A stretch of 64,000 nt of DNA from Diphasiastrum complanatum (taxonomy: Eukaryota > Streptophyta > Lycopodiopsida > Lycopodiales > Lycopodiaceae): the NCBI GenBank assembly GCA_029204225.1, contig CM055101.1, forward strand, positions 28,757,475 through 28,821,474. The letters are read 5' to 3'. The position numbers and the translations under genes are program-made. The notes beneath the pieces are model-generated. The model saw only the letters and a program-made list of their open reading frames with translations. It searched no databases and had not been told where the DNA came from. Of this stretch, positions 50,343 through 62,500 are shown one piece after another. Numbering within the stretch: position 1 is the stretch's first letter; each line of letters starts with the position of its first letter.

Positions 50343-53300
50343 GCCGGTGCAGGGCTGAGGCCTTTGGGACAAGGTTGAGCTTATTGAGGGGGATGTGGCT
50401 ACACACCATGGGTCGGGAGTCCGTAGATGGAGATGCTTGCATTGTGGTGGTCTCTTCACAGGATCACTTACCAGGGTTAAGGCTCACTTACTGAGGGTCA
50501 GAGGGCCGAGTGGGCGGGCATTGGGCATATCTGATTGCCCCAGGATTTCCGATGAGGAGAGAGAGAGGTTATCTATTATGTACAAGCACGGTGCTGCATC
50601 ACATGTTTCCGGACAGGGACAAAGACACGGACAGGGATAGGGACAGGAGGCAGGACCAGTTGCAGGTTCACAAACAGGGGTCACAGGTATGCAGACACGG
50701 CCTACTACGGGTGCAGAGCCTAGTACAACACGTTCTAGGCAGGGTCTAGGTGTAGTGCATGGTCCAGGCGGGGCCACTCCAGTTCCACCCGTAGCAGCAA
50801 GGCTTGCTTCAGAAGGGAGAGCGTCACATGAGCCGGTTGTATTGGCAGCAGCGGGTCCTTCTCGTCCCTCCTCTTCTTCGGCGGCGGTAGATGCAGCACA
50901 TGGTTCGATAGATCCTCCCAGAGAGAGTGATACACCCACAGATCAGCCATCTGGTTCGCATGTTAGACCACGAGCGCCATGTGCAATTACACAGGAGCTG
51001 AGTTCCATTCGCTCAGCTTGACAGATGTAAGTACTTTGTTTCCATAAACCCATTGCATGCGTTTAGGGTTGACTCGTGGCGCAATTTTTGCATTTGGCTA
51101 ATGGGTGTTTTGTGGGAGGTATGGATGCATGATATTGAGTGATGGATGGACTGACGTTCATCGACGATCCGTCATCAATGTCTTGGTTTCTTGCCCGCTT
51201 GGCACGGTATTCCTACGTGGCGTGGATGCCACTCGAGGTGGTGACGCCATCACAGCCGATTTCATATGGGAGGTTATTAGAGATGTTATTGTTGACATTG
51301 GGGTGGAGCATGTGGTTCAGGTTGTCACAGACAATGTTTTGAACTGCAAGCAGATGGGAGAGATTATGACGAGGGAGCACCCCAGCATTGTGTGGACACC
51401 CTGTGCTACGCATTGCATAGACTTGCTCATCCATAACCTGTGTGCACTTCCATGGATCAGAGAGGTATTGATTTCTCCATTTGCTATGTTATCTTGATTG
51501 ACACCTACTCCATGCTGCTAAACACATCTCAACTAATGTCTAGATTTTTTACTGGATGTCTATGTTGCAGGTCACTTCTACAGCCATGCGCCTGGTCACT
51601 TTTGTTACCAAGAAGAGGTGTGTGCTGGCCCTATTCCGCACCTTCTCGCACCTAAACCTGAAGAAGCCAACACCCACACTCTTTGCCTTTTACTTTTTGG
51701 TGCTAGAGTGATTAGTAGTAGTGAAGGACGCATTGCGACGGATGGTTTCTAGTGAGTCCTTCCGAGAGTTCATGGACGTCCCACAATGCGACGTTTTTCC
51801 GGTCCATTGTGTTCGATGAGCAGTTCTGGATAGATGCTGAGGAGATTGTTGAGGTCCTTCTACCCATTTTCAGAGTGCTGCGCCTGGTAGACTGTGAGCG
51901 GTGCACTCTCGGCCTCATTTACGAGTTCATGGACCACATCGGCGAGGGGATTCTGACGTCAGCCTTGGTCGTGCACATGTATGACTCTTCAATGTCTAGT
52001 TTGTTGTTTCTCACTCAAGTCTGATTCGTTTCTTTTATGATGTGGCAGCTATGGTTACATGATTGTTGTAATTTGTGTGCTGTAGGAGGCGCGAGATCTC
52101 ACGTATCTAGGAGCCAGATGGGACTACTTCCACCGACCCATCCAAGCCGTAGCCCACATATTGCACCCCTTGTGGCGTGAGACTCGAGATCGGGACGATC
52201 GGGAGCTCCACCGGGGATGGGTGGAGTACATGGAGCGCGTATGGCCTGGACCAGGTACGTGTGATAAATTGCTTGGTAGGCTAAGTACTGCAGTAGTGAC
52301 TATAATGTGCTCATTGCTAGTGTGTGAATTCAAGAGGACTTACATGAGCCATGTTTTTTCTTCTACCAACAGGTCCGATGCTCACTAACATTGCATACCA
52401 GCTGCTGATCTTTGAGCGCTACCAGTTTCCTTTCGATGGAGAGCAGAGTCGGCGGAGGGGGGATATGTTGAGGCCTGTTTCATGGTGGAGCTACCATGGG
52501 CACGACACAGGTGACCTACGACGACTGGCCGAGAGAGTCCTTGCACAGGACTGTTCAGCAGGAGCTTGCGAGCGAAATTGGAGCACCTGGGCCTTGTATC
52601 ACACGCAGAAGAGGAACAAGTTGTCCATCGAGCAGTGTAGGCGGTTGCTGTTTGTGAACACCAACGGCCGTATGTTGAGGCGCACACGAGGAGGGGGATA
52701 GATGCTCGAGGTGAGTCACATCATCACCTCCTGTTTATTGCTATGCTTTGACGAACTGAATTGCTTTCGAATTATGCAATGAATTGCTGACAACAATGTA
52801 TTGTTTTTGGTTGCAGGTGAACCTTGACACTTGCTTGGTGGATTCGGCAGCTGCTGCTCCTCGGGCACCACCCACGCAGGAGGAGATGGATGATGAGATC
52901 TATAGAGAATTATATAGACAGGCGCAGGTTGACGCACAGGCTCTACGATGTTTGAGGAAGGTAGACAGGCAGAGGGATAGGGCTGAGGAGGGGGATGATG
53001 AGGGCTTGGAGGGTGGAGAGGAGCTCGAGGCTGACTATCAGGAGGAGGAGGAGTGGGTTGAGGGGGATATGGAGGAGGATGAGGAGAAGGGGGCGGAGGC
53101 ACAGGGGGATGACCTGGCTGACTTGCTGGTGGACCCTGATGTGGAGACAGAGGAGGAGCCAGCCATTCCTGCACGTAGGCCTAGGGGTAGACCTAGAGGT
53201 TTTGGGAGGGGGGGGGTGAGTTCACTTTTTATAGACAGGAGTGGAGCATCACAGACAGTCGTCGACCATACACCATCACAGTGGGTAGGGCCATCCCAGG

Positions 53301-53584
53301 GCGTTGGATCACAGCCATCCGACACACAGACACGCATGGGTAGACACAAGGTTGGGTGTAGGCAAAGGGGGGCCAGAGGAGGGGCGAGAGGCAGAGGCAG
53401 AGGTAGAGACAGGGGGAGGATCCAGAGCCAGAGCACGCAACAGAGAGCCAGAGCACGTGGCAGAGCCAGGGCCACACCATGGCATATGGCTCCCTCCAGT
53501 TTTGATTCATCTACAGACCCTTGGAATCTGCAGTCAAGCACAGATTCAGATGATGGTTCTTACAATGACTGTGACGAGTCTTAG
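50343..53584 (+). mobile_element. hAT transposase gene (copy 2), near full-length but decayed
   Basis: Exon-like blocks in order: a BED zinc finger (WRCLHCGGLFTGSLTRVKAH then SDCPRISDEERERL, 50413-50575) and a low-complexity linker; a DUF659-type catalytic segment (LSDGWTDVHRRSVINVLVSC, VVTDNVLNCKQMGEI, WTPCATHCIDLLIHN; 51131-51465); blocks at 51572-51700, 51760-51980 and 52084-52256 separated by introns with GT-AG-like borders; a hAT C-terminal dimerisation domain (CERNWSTWALYHTQKRNKLS, 52569-52628); and a final 255-residue exon (52817-53584) that is very acidic and then Arg/Gly-rich, with an AT-hook-like RRPRGRPRGFGRGG. In-frame stops at about 50361, 50638 and 51709 make it non-functional as it stands. 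Ends of the element were not found. Confidence 0.8.
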
Positions 53585-53699
53585 TTGCGTAGTTTTCATT
53601 ATGTTCATGGAACATCATTGTACCCCATTTTGGTGCCATGTGGCCCGATATTATATATTACGATGATCCTATTCACAGCAGTGTAACGATTCAGTACTG

Positions 53700-53814
<115 letters not shown>

Positions 53815-53935
53815 GTTAAAAAATGCTTCAATACGGTTTAGGACGATGCAATATGGTGATTGGTTCAAAACACTTAGCATGGTTTCTGTTTAGCATGATT
53901 CAAAATTTTTGTTTAGTTTGTTGGATCTGAGAGAG

Positions 53936-53940
<5 letters not shown>

Positions 53941-54013
<73 letters not shown>

Positions 54014-54022
54014 GGGGGGGGG
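53941..54022. repeat. (GA)n plus G-run microsatellite
   Basis: (GA)n at 53941-54010 followed by a G homopolymer to 54022. It lies 130 bp from the previous GA tract and carries the same flank type (purine tract then G run) seen mirrored at 16700-16768. Confidence 0.95.
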
Positions 54023-55765
54023 ATTTTGGGACATCAGGTTTTTTTATTAATGCACCTGGGAGTTAAAGCGTGAACCTAGGAGTTAATGCACCTAAACTAG
54101 ACCATCCTGCACCCGAAACATTCGGCAAAATACACAATAATTATGCTCTTAACTAGAGCTTTCACTTGATACTCATATTGCCCAAAAAAAAGCCAAAAAA
54201 AAAAAAAAAAATTAAAGAAACATTTCTGGGAATTTTTTTCATATTTCAAAAACGCAGTGCAACTATTTCCATCTTTATTTGATTCTGATGCCCTATTTTT
54301 TAACATTAGCTTGAGACTTTAAAAGAATTAAGCTCTCGATATCGAAAATTAGTTCCTATCTTGCTTGATTGTCGTGTTTGAGGCATGATACGGTCATATA
54401 CATGTAAATGCACAATTGTAGTATTTGTCATGAGAAAATCCTCTGCTACGTGCTGGTACTTTTAATGCCAATTGTCAAAAAGTGAAAGTGAATCTTTGTA
54501 TATGATTGATTTGAAAAAGGGCTATTTGAAATTCAAGAAATTAGCTTGACATGAGGGAAATAGTGGGAAATAGTTGAAAAACTCCAAATCTTGATCGTTT
54601 GCTGCTTTTAGAAGAATGGATCATAGCATCAATAGCGCATATGTAGTTAATGAGTCATCTTTCTTTAGTCTTTATGACTGCTAAAATTTTCGATACTGAA
54701 GGAACTGATCCTTGTATTGCTTGACAAGCTTGTGTGATTCTAAATTTGGACTATTTAAAGTATGGCCACACTTTGTTGAGATATGAATCCTAACTAGTGC
54801 GACAAAGGTATCAAGCTTAGAATGTGCTGCCCGCTCCTATCATTCACAATACCTGGAACAACTTCGCTCACTCTTGAGCCTGTATGTTAAGGCATTCAAA
54901 AAATGGTTCAAATTCATGGTTTTTATGGACGATTGATATCTGATGTTCTTTCACCGTGGCAACTTAAAACGTGCAGGCCAGCTCTTTCCACCACGCGTTC
55001 ACACACTCAACGCTTCAAAAAGGTATAAGCATCTAAATGCAGTGTCATAATGGAAACCATAATAATCATCTTAGTTTTCTCTAAGGCGAACAAAATCTGT
55101 CATGGTGCAGCATGCTGTGTAACTGCCCTTGCAAAAACAAGTGATCTCTTCAAGAATCAGTGCAGTGAAGGAAGTTTAAAATACTGCGTGGGGGCACTCC
55201 AAAAACCATAAAAGATAGCACGAGCTTTGGACTGAAGCTAAAGGGAGAAATATACTGATGTAGAAAATTTCAGAAAAACAGCTTTCCTATGTTGACTGAT
55301 ATCAAGTTGGGTGAGGTGGATTGTCATAATTGCCAAATTGTGTTCACCAAAGGTTTATTGTGAAAACAGTGTACCAGCACATTAATTCCTGCCGCATTTA
55401 TTTGCAATAACAAATTGTTATATCCCATGCTTTCCAAGAAGTTGATAGCCTCAGAAAATTGCCACCCGATTATCAATTGAGGTGGCAGCCACTTACAACT
55501 GTTAGAAATGAATTTCATTTGCTAACAGCACTCAAGCATGAAGATTTCAGTTTCAACAAAAATCCATTTGCCACATGGCCTACATCTCAAGCAACAACTT
55601 CATCCTTCTTATGCGAGATTTGAATTATCATATAGACCCACTCCCCAGAAAAATATGACGAAGTCAAAGAACATCACATGCACAGAACAAGCCACCATTT
55701 TTTTTCTTTATAGAGCAGCATTGCAGCCAGTCTTTGCAATTTCAACTTTGCTGATGCTTGACAGA
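54023..55765. other. Intergenic, 3' side of the P450 gene
   Basis: No gene recognised. The part adjacent to 55765 should contain the 3' UTR of the minus-strand P450; a candidate polyadenylation signal was not pinned down. Confidence 0.5.
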
Positions 55766-56441
55766 CTATTTGAGATGCACACAGATTGGAAGACCGTTCT
55801 TTGGTAAAGGAAATGGCCCATATTGGATTCCAGTCATAGAACCCATCACTTCCCATCTGTGAATCATGGAATACAGTGAGTTTGTGGTTTAGATTACCTT
55901 TACTCTATATGCGTTCCTGGCTTTGCAGGTCAGAGGATTTCAAAGTGAGGCTTTACCTGTACTTGGTTGTAAGATGATGAACAAAAATTAACATCTCTAG
56001 CTTGGCAAGATCATGTCCAGGGCATGAATGTGCGCCATTCCCAAAAGGCATGAAGGTATTTGGCTTTGGAGGAACCTTCAAAGAAAGATGGTAAAGTTCA
56101 AGTAAGAGATGACAAAACTTTGGCTTCCTCTTTATTTCAAGCCTTCCATCAAAGAACTTCGCTATCCTGTCCAATTAGCGAAATGGTAATACAGGAACGA
56201 GCTACCCAAGCTTCCATACAAGCACAGCAGTCCAGCATATCTAAATTCAGGTGATATAACTATCTAAAGATACATCCTGTTTTGATGAAATGTTTCAAAG
56301 AAAGAATCCTCAGATTGAACTTCACAGTGCAGTATTTTGTCTGCAGAAATTATATAAGTAGCATGTGAGAACCTTTCTTTTTGGCAATAGTGTTGTGCTT
56401 CAAGACAATATTTGAGATCACAATCATTCTTTCACATACAC

Positions 56442-56522
<81 letters not shown>

Positions 56523-59500
56523 GAGAGACCTCAAATCTTGACGGATCAAATTTGTAAGGATCGGGGAAATTTTCAGGGTTGTGATGTATGCTTCTAAAAA
56601 GTGGCATCACCTTCCATCCCTTTGGAATCAAATAGCCTGTTCAATTTCAAATGTCAAGCAGAGAGATCTATGTGGCAATACATAACTGCTGTAGATACTA
56701 GCTTATGTCATGACCATCAGGATGACTCAAAAATTTCAGGATTCATTATAATCATTGCTAGCAAAAATCTACCATGATTATTGGCATAAGGCAGGTTAAT
56801 AGCACTTAATTTCAAGCAGCATTCCACCAACCCAAAATATATATGCCAAGTAGTCATTCTCCGTGGCTGCAAAATGATAGGTCTGAATGCACAATTGGAG
56901 ACATGTTTTTCAATGATTGTGTATAAAGAAATCAAATCCAAAGCATTCATACCAACCTCCCCTATCTACCGTTGGCAATCTCCAACAAGCAGTTCACTCA
57001 CCATTATACTCTACATCTTCAACAGCTTCTCGAAAAGTAAAAGAGAGAATAGTTGATATTCTCAAAGTCTCCTGAATAACCTGCCAAACAAATCAAATTA
57101 AGCATCACAGAGTTGTCTATCTTCATGAATTACTTGCGCTTTAGCTTCCAAGTGCTTATAGAGAGCAACAATCTCATGGGATATAAATCTTACCCTGTTG
57201 GTAAGTGGCATATTTTTTGTATCAGCCCATGTCAGTGATTTGTCATTGTCCATCTTCCTTTGCCGAATACTTTGATGTTCAGCCTGCATTTTTGGATATA
57301 CAGAGATAAAACCGATGATAAGAAAAGACAATGGCAGCGTGAACGTAGGAGTAGAGCTATTACTTGAAGGTGGCCGGAAGCAAGACAGTTCGGCGTCAAT
57401 TGGTCCTCAAATATGAACACAATGAATTTTTGAACTAGAACGTACATTCTCAACAGTGCTAAAGTATAAACTTCCTCCATTTAAGGGGCCAGCAGGAAAT
57501 GGAAAAGAGGACCTACCGTGACTGCTTCCAACAATGTTGAGTTTTCTGTGAGATACTTGACTAGCCAAGTGAGGACACTTGCTGTTGTCTGGTGGGCGGC
57601 AAAAATCACGCCAATCACGTTATCCGCAATTTGTTCATCTGTCAATCTGCTGTAAGCTTCATCATTAGATTCCATGAGGCTGGAAAGCAAATTTTCACAA
57701 CATTGTTTCTGAGTCCTCCGTTCCCCAATTATCTTTCTAACAGCTGCACTTACATGCCTTCTAGCCTGAGACAAATATAGCACAATCATCACTTCAGGCC
57801 CCAGGGTTATCAACTAAAAAGCAAAACATACATATTTGATGAAGACGCTGTAAAAATTACCAATACGGCCCAGCTCAGACTGTAAACTCCAGTTTGGATA
57901 CTCAGAGTGCCCATTTGTTTCCGCCAATTTGTTTTCAAATGTTTTCATTCACATGGTGTCTACCTTGAAAACGTATTCCCAGTTATGAATTAATGGGCTT
58001 ATTGCTTGTGATATTCTCAATGCCAGACCAAAACAAACAGATATGGAAGGATATTGAAAAGGTAACTGTTTTAAACCTTAACAGAAGTATAGAGTACATC
58101 AAACCATCTAAGATCACGCAGAAATAGGCCGATCCAAGAACTTCAGCTGAAGAAAATTTGGGCAAATCTACAGTAGCCACCTTCAATTTCAGCAGTAACT
58201 ATTTCAAAACCCATACATGGCAGCAAGTCGATTCAAATAATAACGTAACATGTTTTTATCTGGATTGTTGAAAGGAAGTGGGGCAGGTCTGAAGAAGCAA
58301 GAAACATGTTCCGTCTGCTTGCTTGCAGTTGCAACTAAGGCCGTGGTACCTGTCTAGTGAAACACACAGGTCTAGTACCCACAAGTATTTGCAGTTACTA
58401 GCACATGAAGCTCAGAGCTTAGAGGGAGGAGATCACACCCACTTGGCTGAGTTGCGAGAGGCTACGGATCACCACTCTCAAACTCTGGCACAATGCACAG
58501 TAGCAGGTAGCATCAATGGTCACAGCCTCCAATGCTCTAAAATTAGTAGTTATAAATCTTGCAAGATCTTACAGATGGGTTAGCTACAGTATAAAGATTA
58601 GCACAGAATTCAGATCATGTATATTTCATAAACTGAAACTAGAATGACCCATGTTGTAGATTCTCAGCCATCACATGGCAACTGACCAATTGTAGTTGTG
58701 GCTGTGGTCCTTCTGGCCCCACAACTCTATATATAAAAAAAACTGGAATTTTGTTGATCAAGTAAGGGTTCAACATATTAACAAGCTCCTTAATCAAAGA
58801 GATCTTCCCAAAGTCGTAAAAATATTAATGAGCACACACAAACATTGCGTGCTGAAAACTTTTTTACAACCTAACACAAAATCTCTTATAGGGCTTCGAG
58901 CAACTCATGGCCAAAAGACTACTGACTTGATCTTAAGAAAGCTCAAATTTCTATACAAAGCCTTATAAGGTCCTTACCATTTTTCACACAGATTACAACT
59001 TTAGGTGATGCAATAATTGATATCTAAATGTTTTATTTAGGTGATGCAATAATTGATATCTAAATGTTTTATTTTGTGCATTCTGATTTATCTTAAATTT
59101 AATAATCATGTCAAAATACTCCAAGATAGCCTTGCATGTTGTTAAAACTTCAAGCAAAGAATGCACTACACTCTAGCTTACCAACCAAATTAATTATGTT
59201 AAGAATCTTAACTTAAAAATATTAATTTAATTTATATGAGAACAAAAACATGTTTGATAGTTGATAGGCTCATAGCCTACAAGGGACTGAAGCATGTAGG
59301 TTTGGAAACCTACAAAAACTTTCTTTCTAGGTGAATTGCAAAGTTTGTAGGCTCTTTTGAATGGATTATAGGTTTTTGATAATGGCTTGTCTTTTATCTT
59401 TTTAAAATAATTGGCATTAGCTATGAATGACTAAGTTGAAAATGGCAATAGTAGACATGAAAGTTGCATGGTGTTAAAAAGTTGGTGTCTTTGCAAAGTC

Positions 59501-62500
59501 AAAATGCAAAAGAACTTTAGAGAATAATGTAATGTGGCTTTAGTCTTTACCCCCAAGTGTACTTCTGCTTGCACAGTCTAATCTTACAAAATCTAGCTTG
59601 AAAAGTTCATTAAGAAAGGCAAAAATAGTTATTAATTTTCAAGTTTAGATCTCACCCTACAAGTCAACCATGTGGGGCTAGTTGGGTTGCCATGCTCATA
59701 GAGGTTATAAATGTGCACTTGACATCTTTGAGATTTGGCTCTATCCATATTAGGTTTGGCCAAACATTACATCCTTGTATAATGATTATATGGTTCAAAA
59801 AAACCTTCAAGGTTAAAGATACTTTATCCAAAAGCCAAAGTTTTCTTAAATCTCTTTGACATTTAATTACATGGTAATAATGGGTCAAATTAGTCTATAA
59901 TTTTCATTCAAAACAACCAAATCAAATGGAATATTTTGGAAAATGATTCCCTTTGTTTGGAAAGGAAGGTATGGCCTTCAAATTCGCAGTGTAGTAATCC
60001 AATTTAATTATAGGCTCATTTGTACTTTGGTCACCAAAGAAGCAAGTCATTAACTATCTTGTGGTTGTCATCTTTATGGAGAATAACCCAACATATATGC
60101 CAATGCTATCTACACTTCATATATCTCTTGCCAAGTCAATCCAGCCTCTACAATATTTCTTGTATTTATTTGGTCATGTAGTGGTAGAAGCAGCAACCCC
60201 CCCCCCCCCAAAATAAATCAATAAATAAAATACCAAAAAAAACACACATTCCAATGCTAACTGTATTCATATAGCTTTTGCCAAGTCAAGCTAGCCTCTA
60301 CAATATTTCTTTTTATCTTGCATAACCTATGCAAAACGTGCGCGTGCGCACGAACACACACACACACACACAAATTAAAAAAGATATCAACACAACTTTG
60401 AGGATGGTTCTTGATACCCAAGGGCTTTGTCATGAGGTCGACCACTTTGGTGGAGCGCACTCTTTCTTCATGAAGTGTGAGGCCCATTGATTATCTCAGT
60501 ATATTATCACTACACAAGAATCAACATCTCTAACTCACCCGTCGACCTTGTCAACTAGATCCCTTGTCTACCTAAGTGAATGTTATACATTTTGCTTCCA
60601 AGGTAGACAATGATACACAGTCTTGTCTTTTTCTATACCAATTTCAAGCCATTGCACATCATGTCTTTTTAACCTCAAGCATATCTCCTTTCGTCAATGT
60701 CATTGACCTACTCATGAACATCAGAGTACCCTATGAAGGTTTCATCCTCCCAATCTTGGCCAAAGCATGTGAAATGATAGATCATACCTGTGATGTATCT
60801 AAGCATGAGATTGAATAAATTTGATTGGACGATCCCTAGATTTCTTTATCATTATATGCCTAGATAACTAATAGCATATACGAGGCTACCTAGTAGTTCA
60901 CAACAACAAACTTTGATCGTTTCTCTCATTGCACCCTCACCTTCATAGACTCATTTGTGTGGATAGCTTGATATTTGCTTAAACATGCATACTTATAGCA
61001 TTGGATTCACTAATTCCAATCTTGGCAATTACTTGTTAAGATGTATCTTCCTCCCCTTAAAACCAAAGCTTTTTTGTTTCCACAATTCTCTCAAAATGAT
61101 TTACAAGGAAATCATGTAATTCTCCTAAATTTTTCATGTTGAGAGCTAGTTTAGTTCCTATAACTCGTCTCATCATTTTGTTGGATTCATACGAGATGAT
61201 CACATCATCAACTTGTATATCAATCACAATAGCACTTCTCTAATATTGTTCCCTTTTGGGGTATGAACTGAAATGAGTTGTTCTAGTCAATCCTCTTTCC
61301 ATAAGGTGCATGTCAACTGTGTGGTACACGTTCTTGGTTGTTATTTTGGTCTATAAATGATATTGTAGAGCTCTCAATTGAGGATGCCCTGCATGGGAAA
61401 GGTTCTTTGCCACCTCATGGGTGACATGGTGACAACTCAAACCAAATGTGAATGGGGGAAAGCTTTGTTTTACCTATAAACCAATGGCAATCCCCTGTTA
61501 TCAAGGATGGACTTGCCGACTCATGAACCTCAAACCATTCTAAGCTCAAAAAGACTAGTTAAGATTGAAGGTTGCTTATACACTTCTAAGTTAAGATAGA
61601 AGCAAGTAACTCACTATAGGATCAACTAGATTACATAATATAGTTGAAAGTAGATATGAGGATAGAGAATGTCATAAACCTTCCAAACAAAGGTTGAAAG
61701 CATTTTGAGATTTTTTTGGTGGGGTCACTGTTTGTTGCAAATAATTGTTTTCACTGGTCTTCTCAGACTTAATGGCTAAGACATTAATTGGGAGATCAAA
61801 GCTTGCTAGAAACCTATACAATGATAAAAGCCTCTAAAATTTTCACCAGAATTTCTTATTCTTGTTTCCAAAAATGGCTTGCTTGGGCCCTTGATATCCC
61901 TATGAGCCTTTCAAATAACGAGTCGTCGGTTTTGATTTTTAAATAATTTTTTGTATGACATATCTTCATATAAATCAAGTATACCATGTTGTGAGCTTTA
62001 TGATGTTACTTATAACCTTAAAAGCATAATTTTGATTTCGATGTAGGTTCTAGTAGTTAGTGTCTAGTCCTCTCCCATACCTTGGCAATCAAGTTCTAAG
62101 AGATGTCTCTTGTGCTTTAGAGATCAAGCGTCCTTGGCCATGAATATTAGTAATTAGTTACGCATTTAGCATAATTGTTAATTATTGTTGAATATGAAAG
62201 CATATTTTCTATTAGTTGCTTTAATTTTGTCACAAAATACTAACAATCTACTATCCACCACTAAATTGATGGCTAGATCATCGACCATGTGGGATTATAG
62301 TTGGATGCTTCTTGCTGCCTATAAGCATCAACATTTGACTAACCACTAAGAATTTATGGTGTATTTCATGACTTGCCCTATCAAAATTGACATCAGCTTG
62401 AAACACCACAAGACTAATTGCTTAATCCATAAAAAAGGGTGTTCTCCAATAAGTAGCAAATTGGTTATGACTTCATTTCCTCTCCTAAGAGAAAATTGGG

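Noticed and set aside
52716-53541. Minus-strand Pro-rich frames opposite the hAT tail
   Set aside because: They are antisense shadows of the GC-rich acidic/Arg-Gly exon of the transposase.
60257-60818. Open frames 60257-60487 (-) and 60576-60818 (+) as P450 exons or genes
   Set aside because: Residues such as VDLMTKPLG place the first in copia RNase H, and the second is antisense to the same decayed element.
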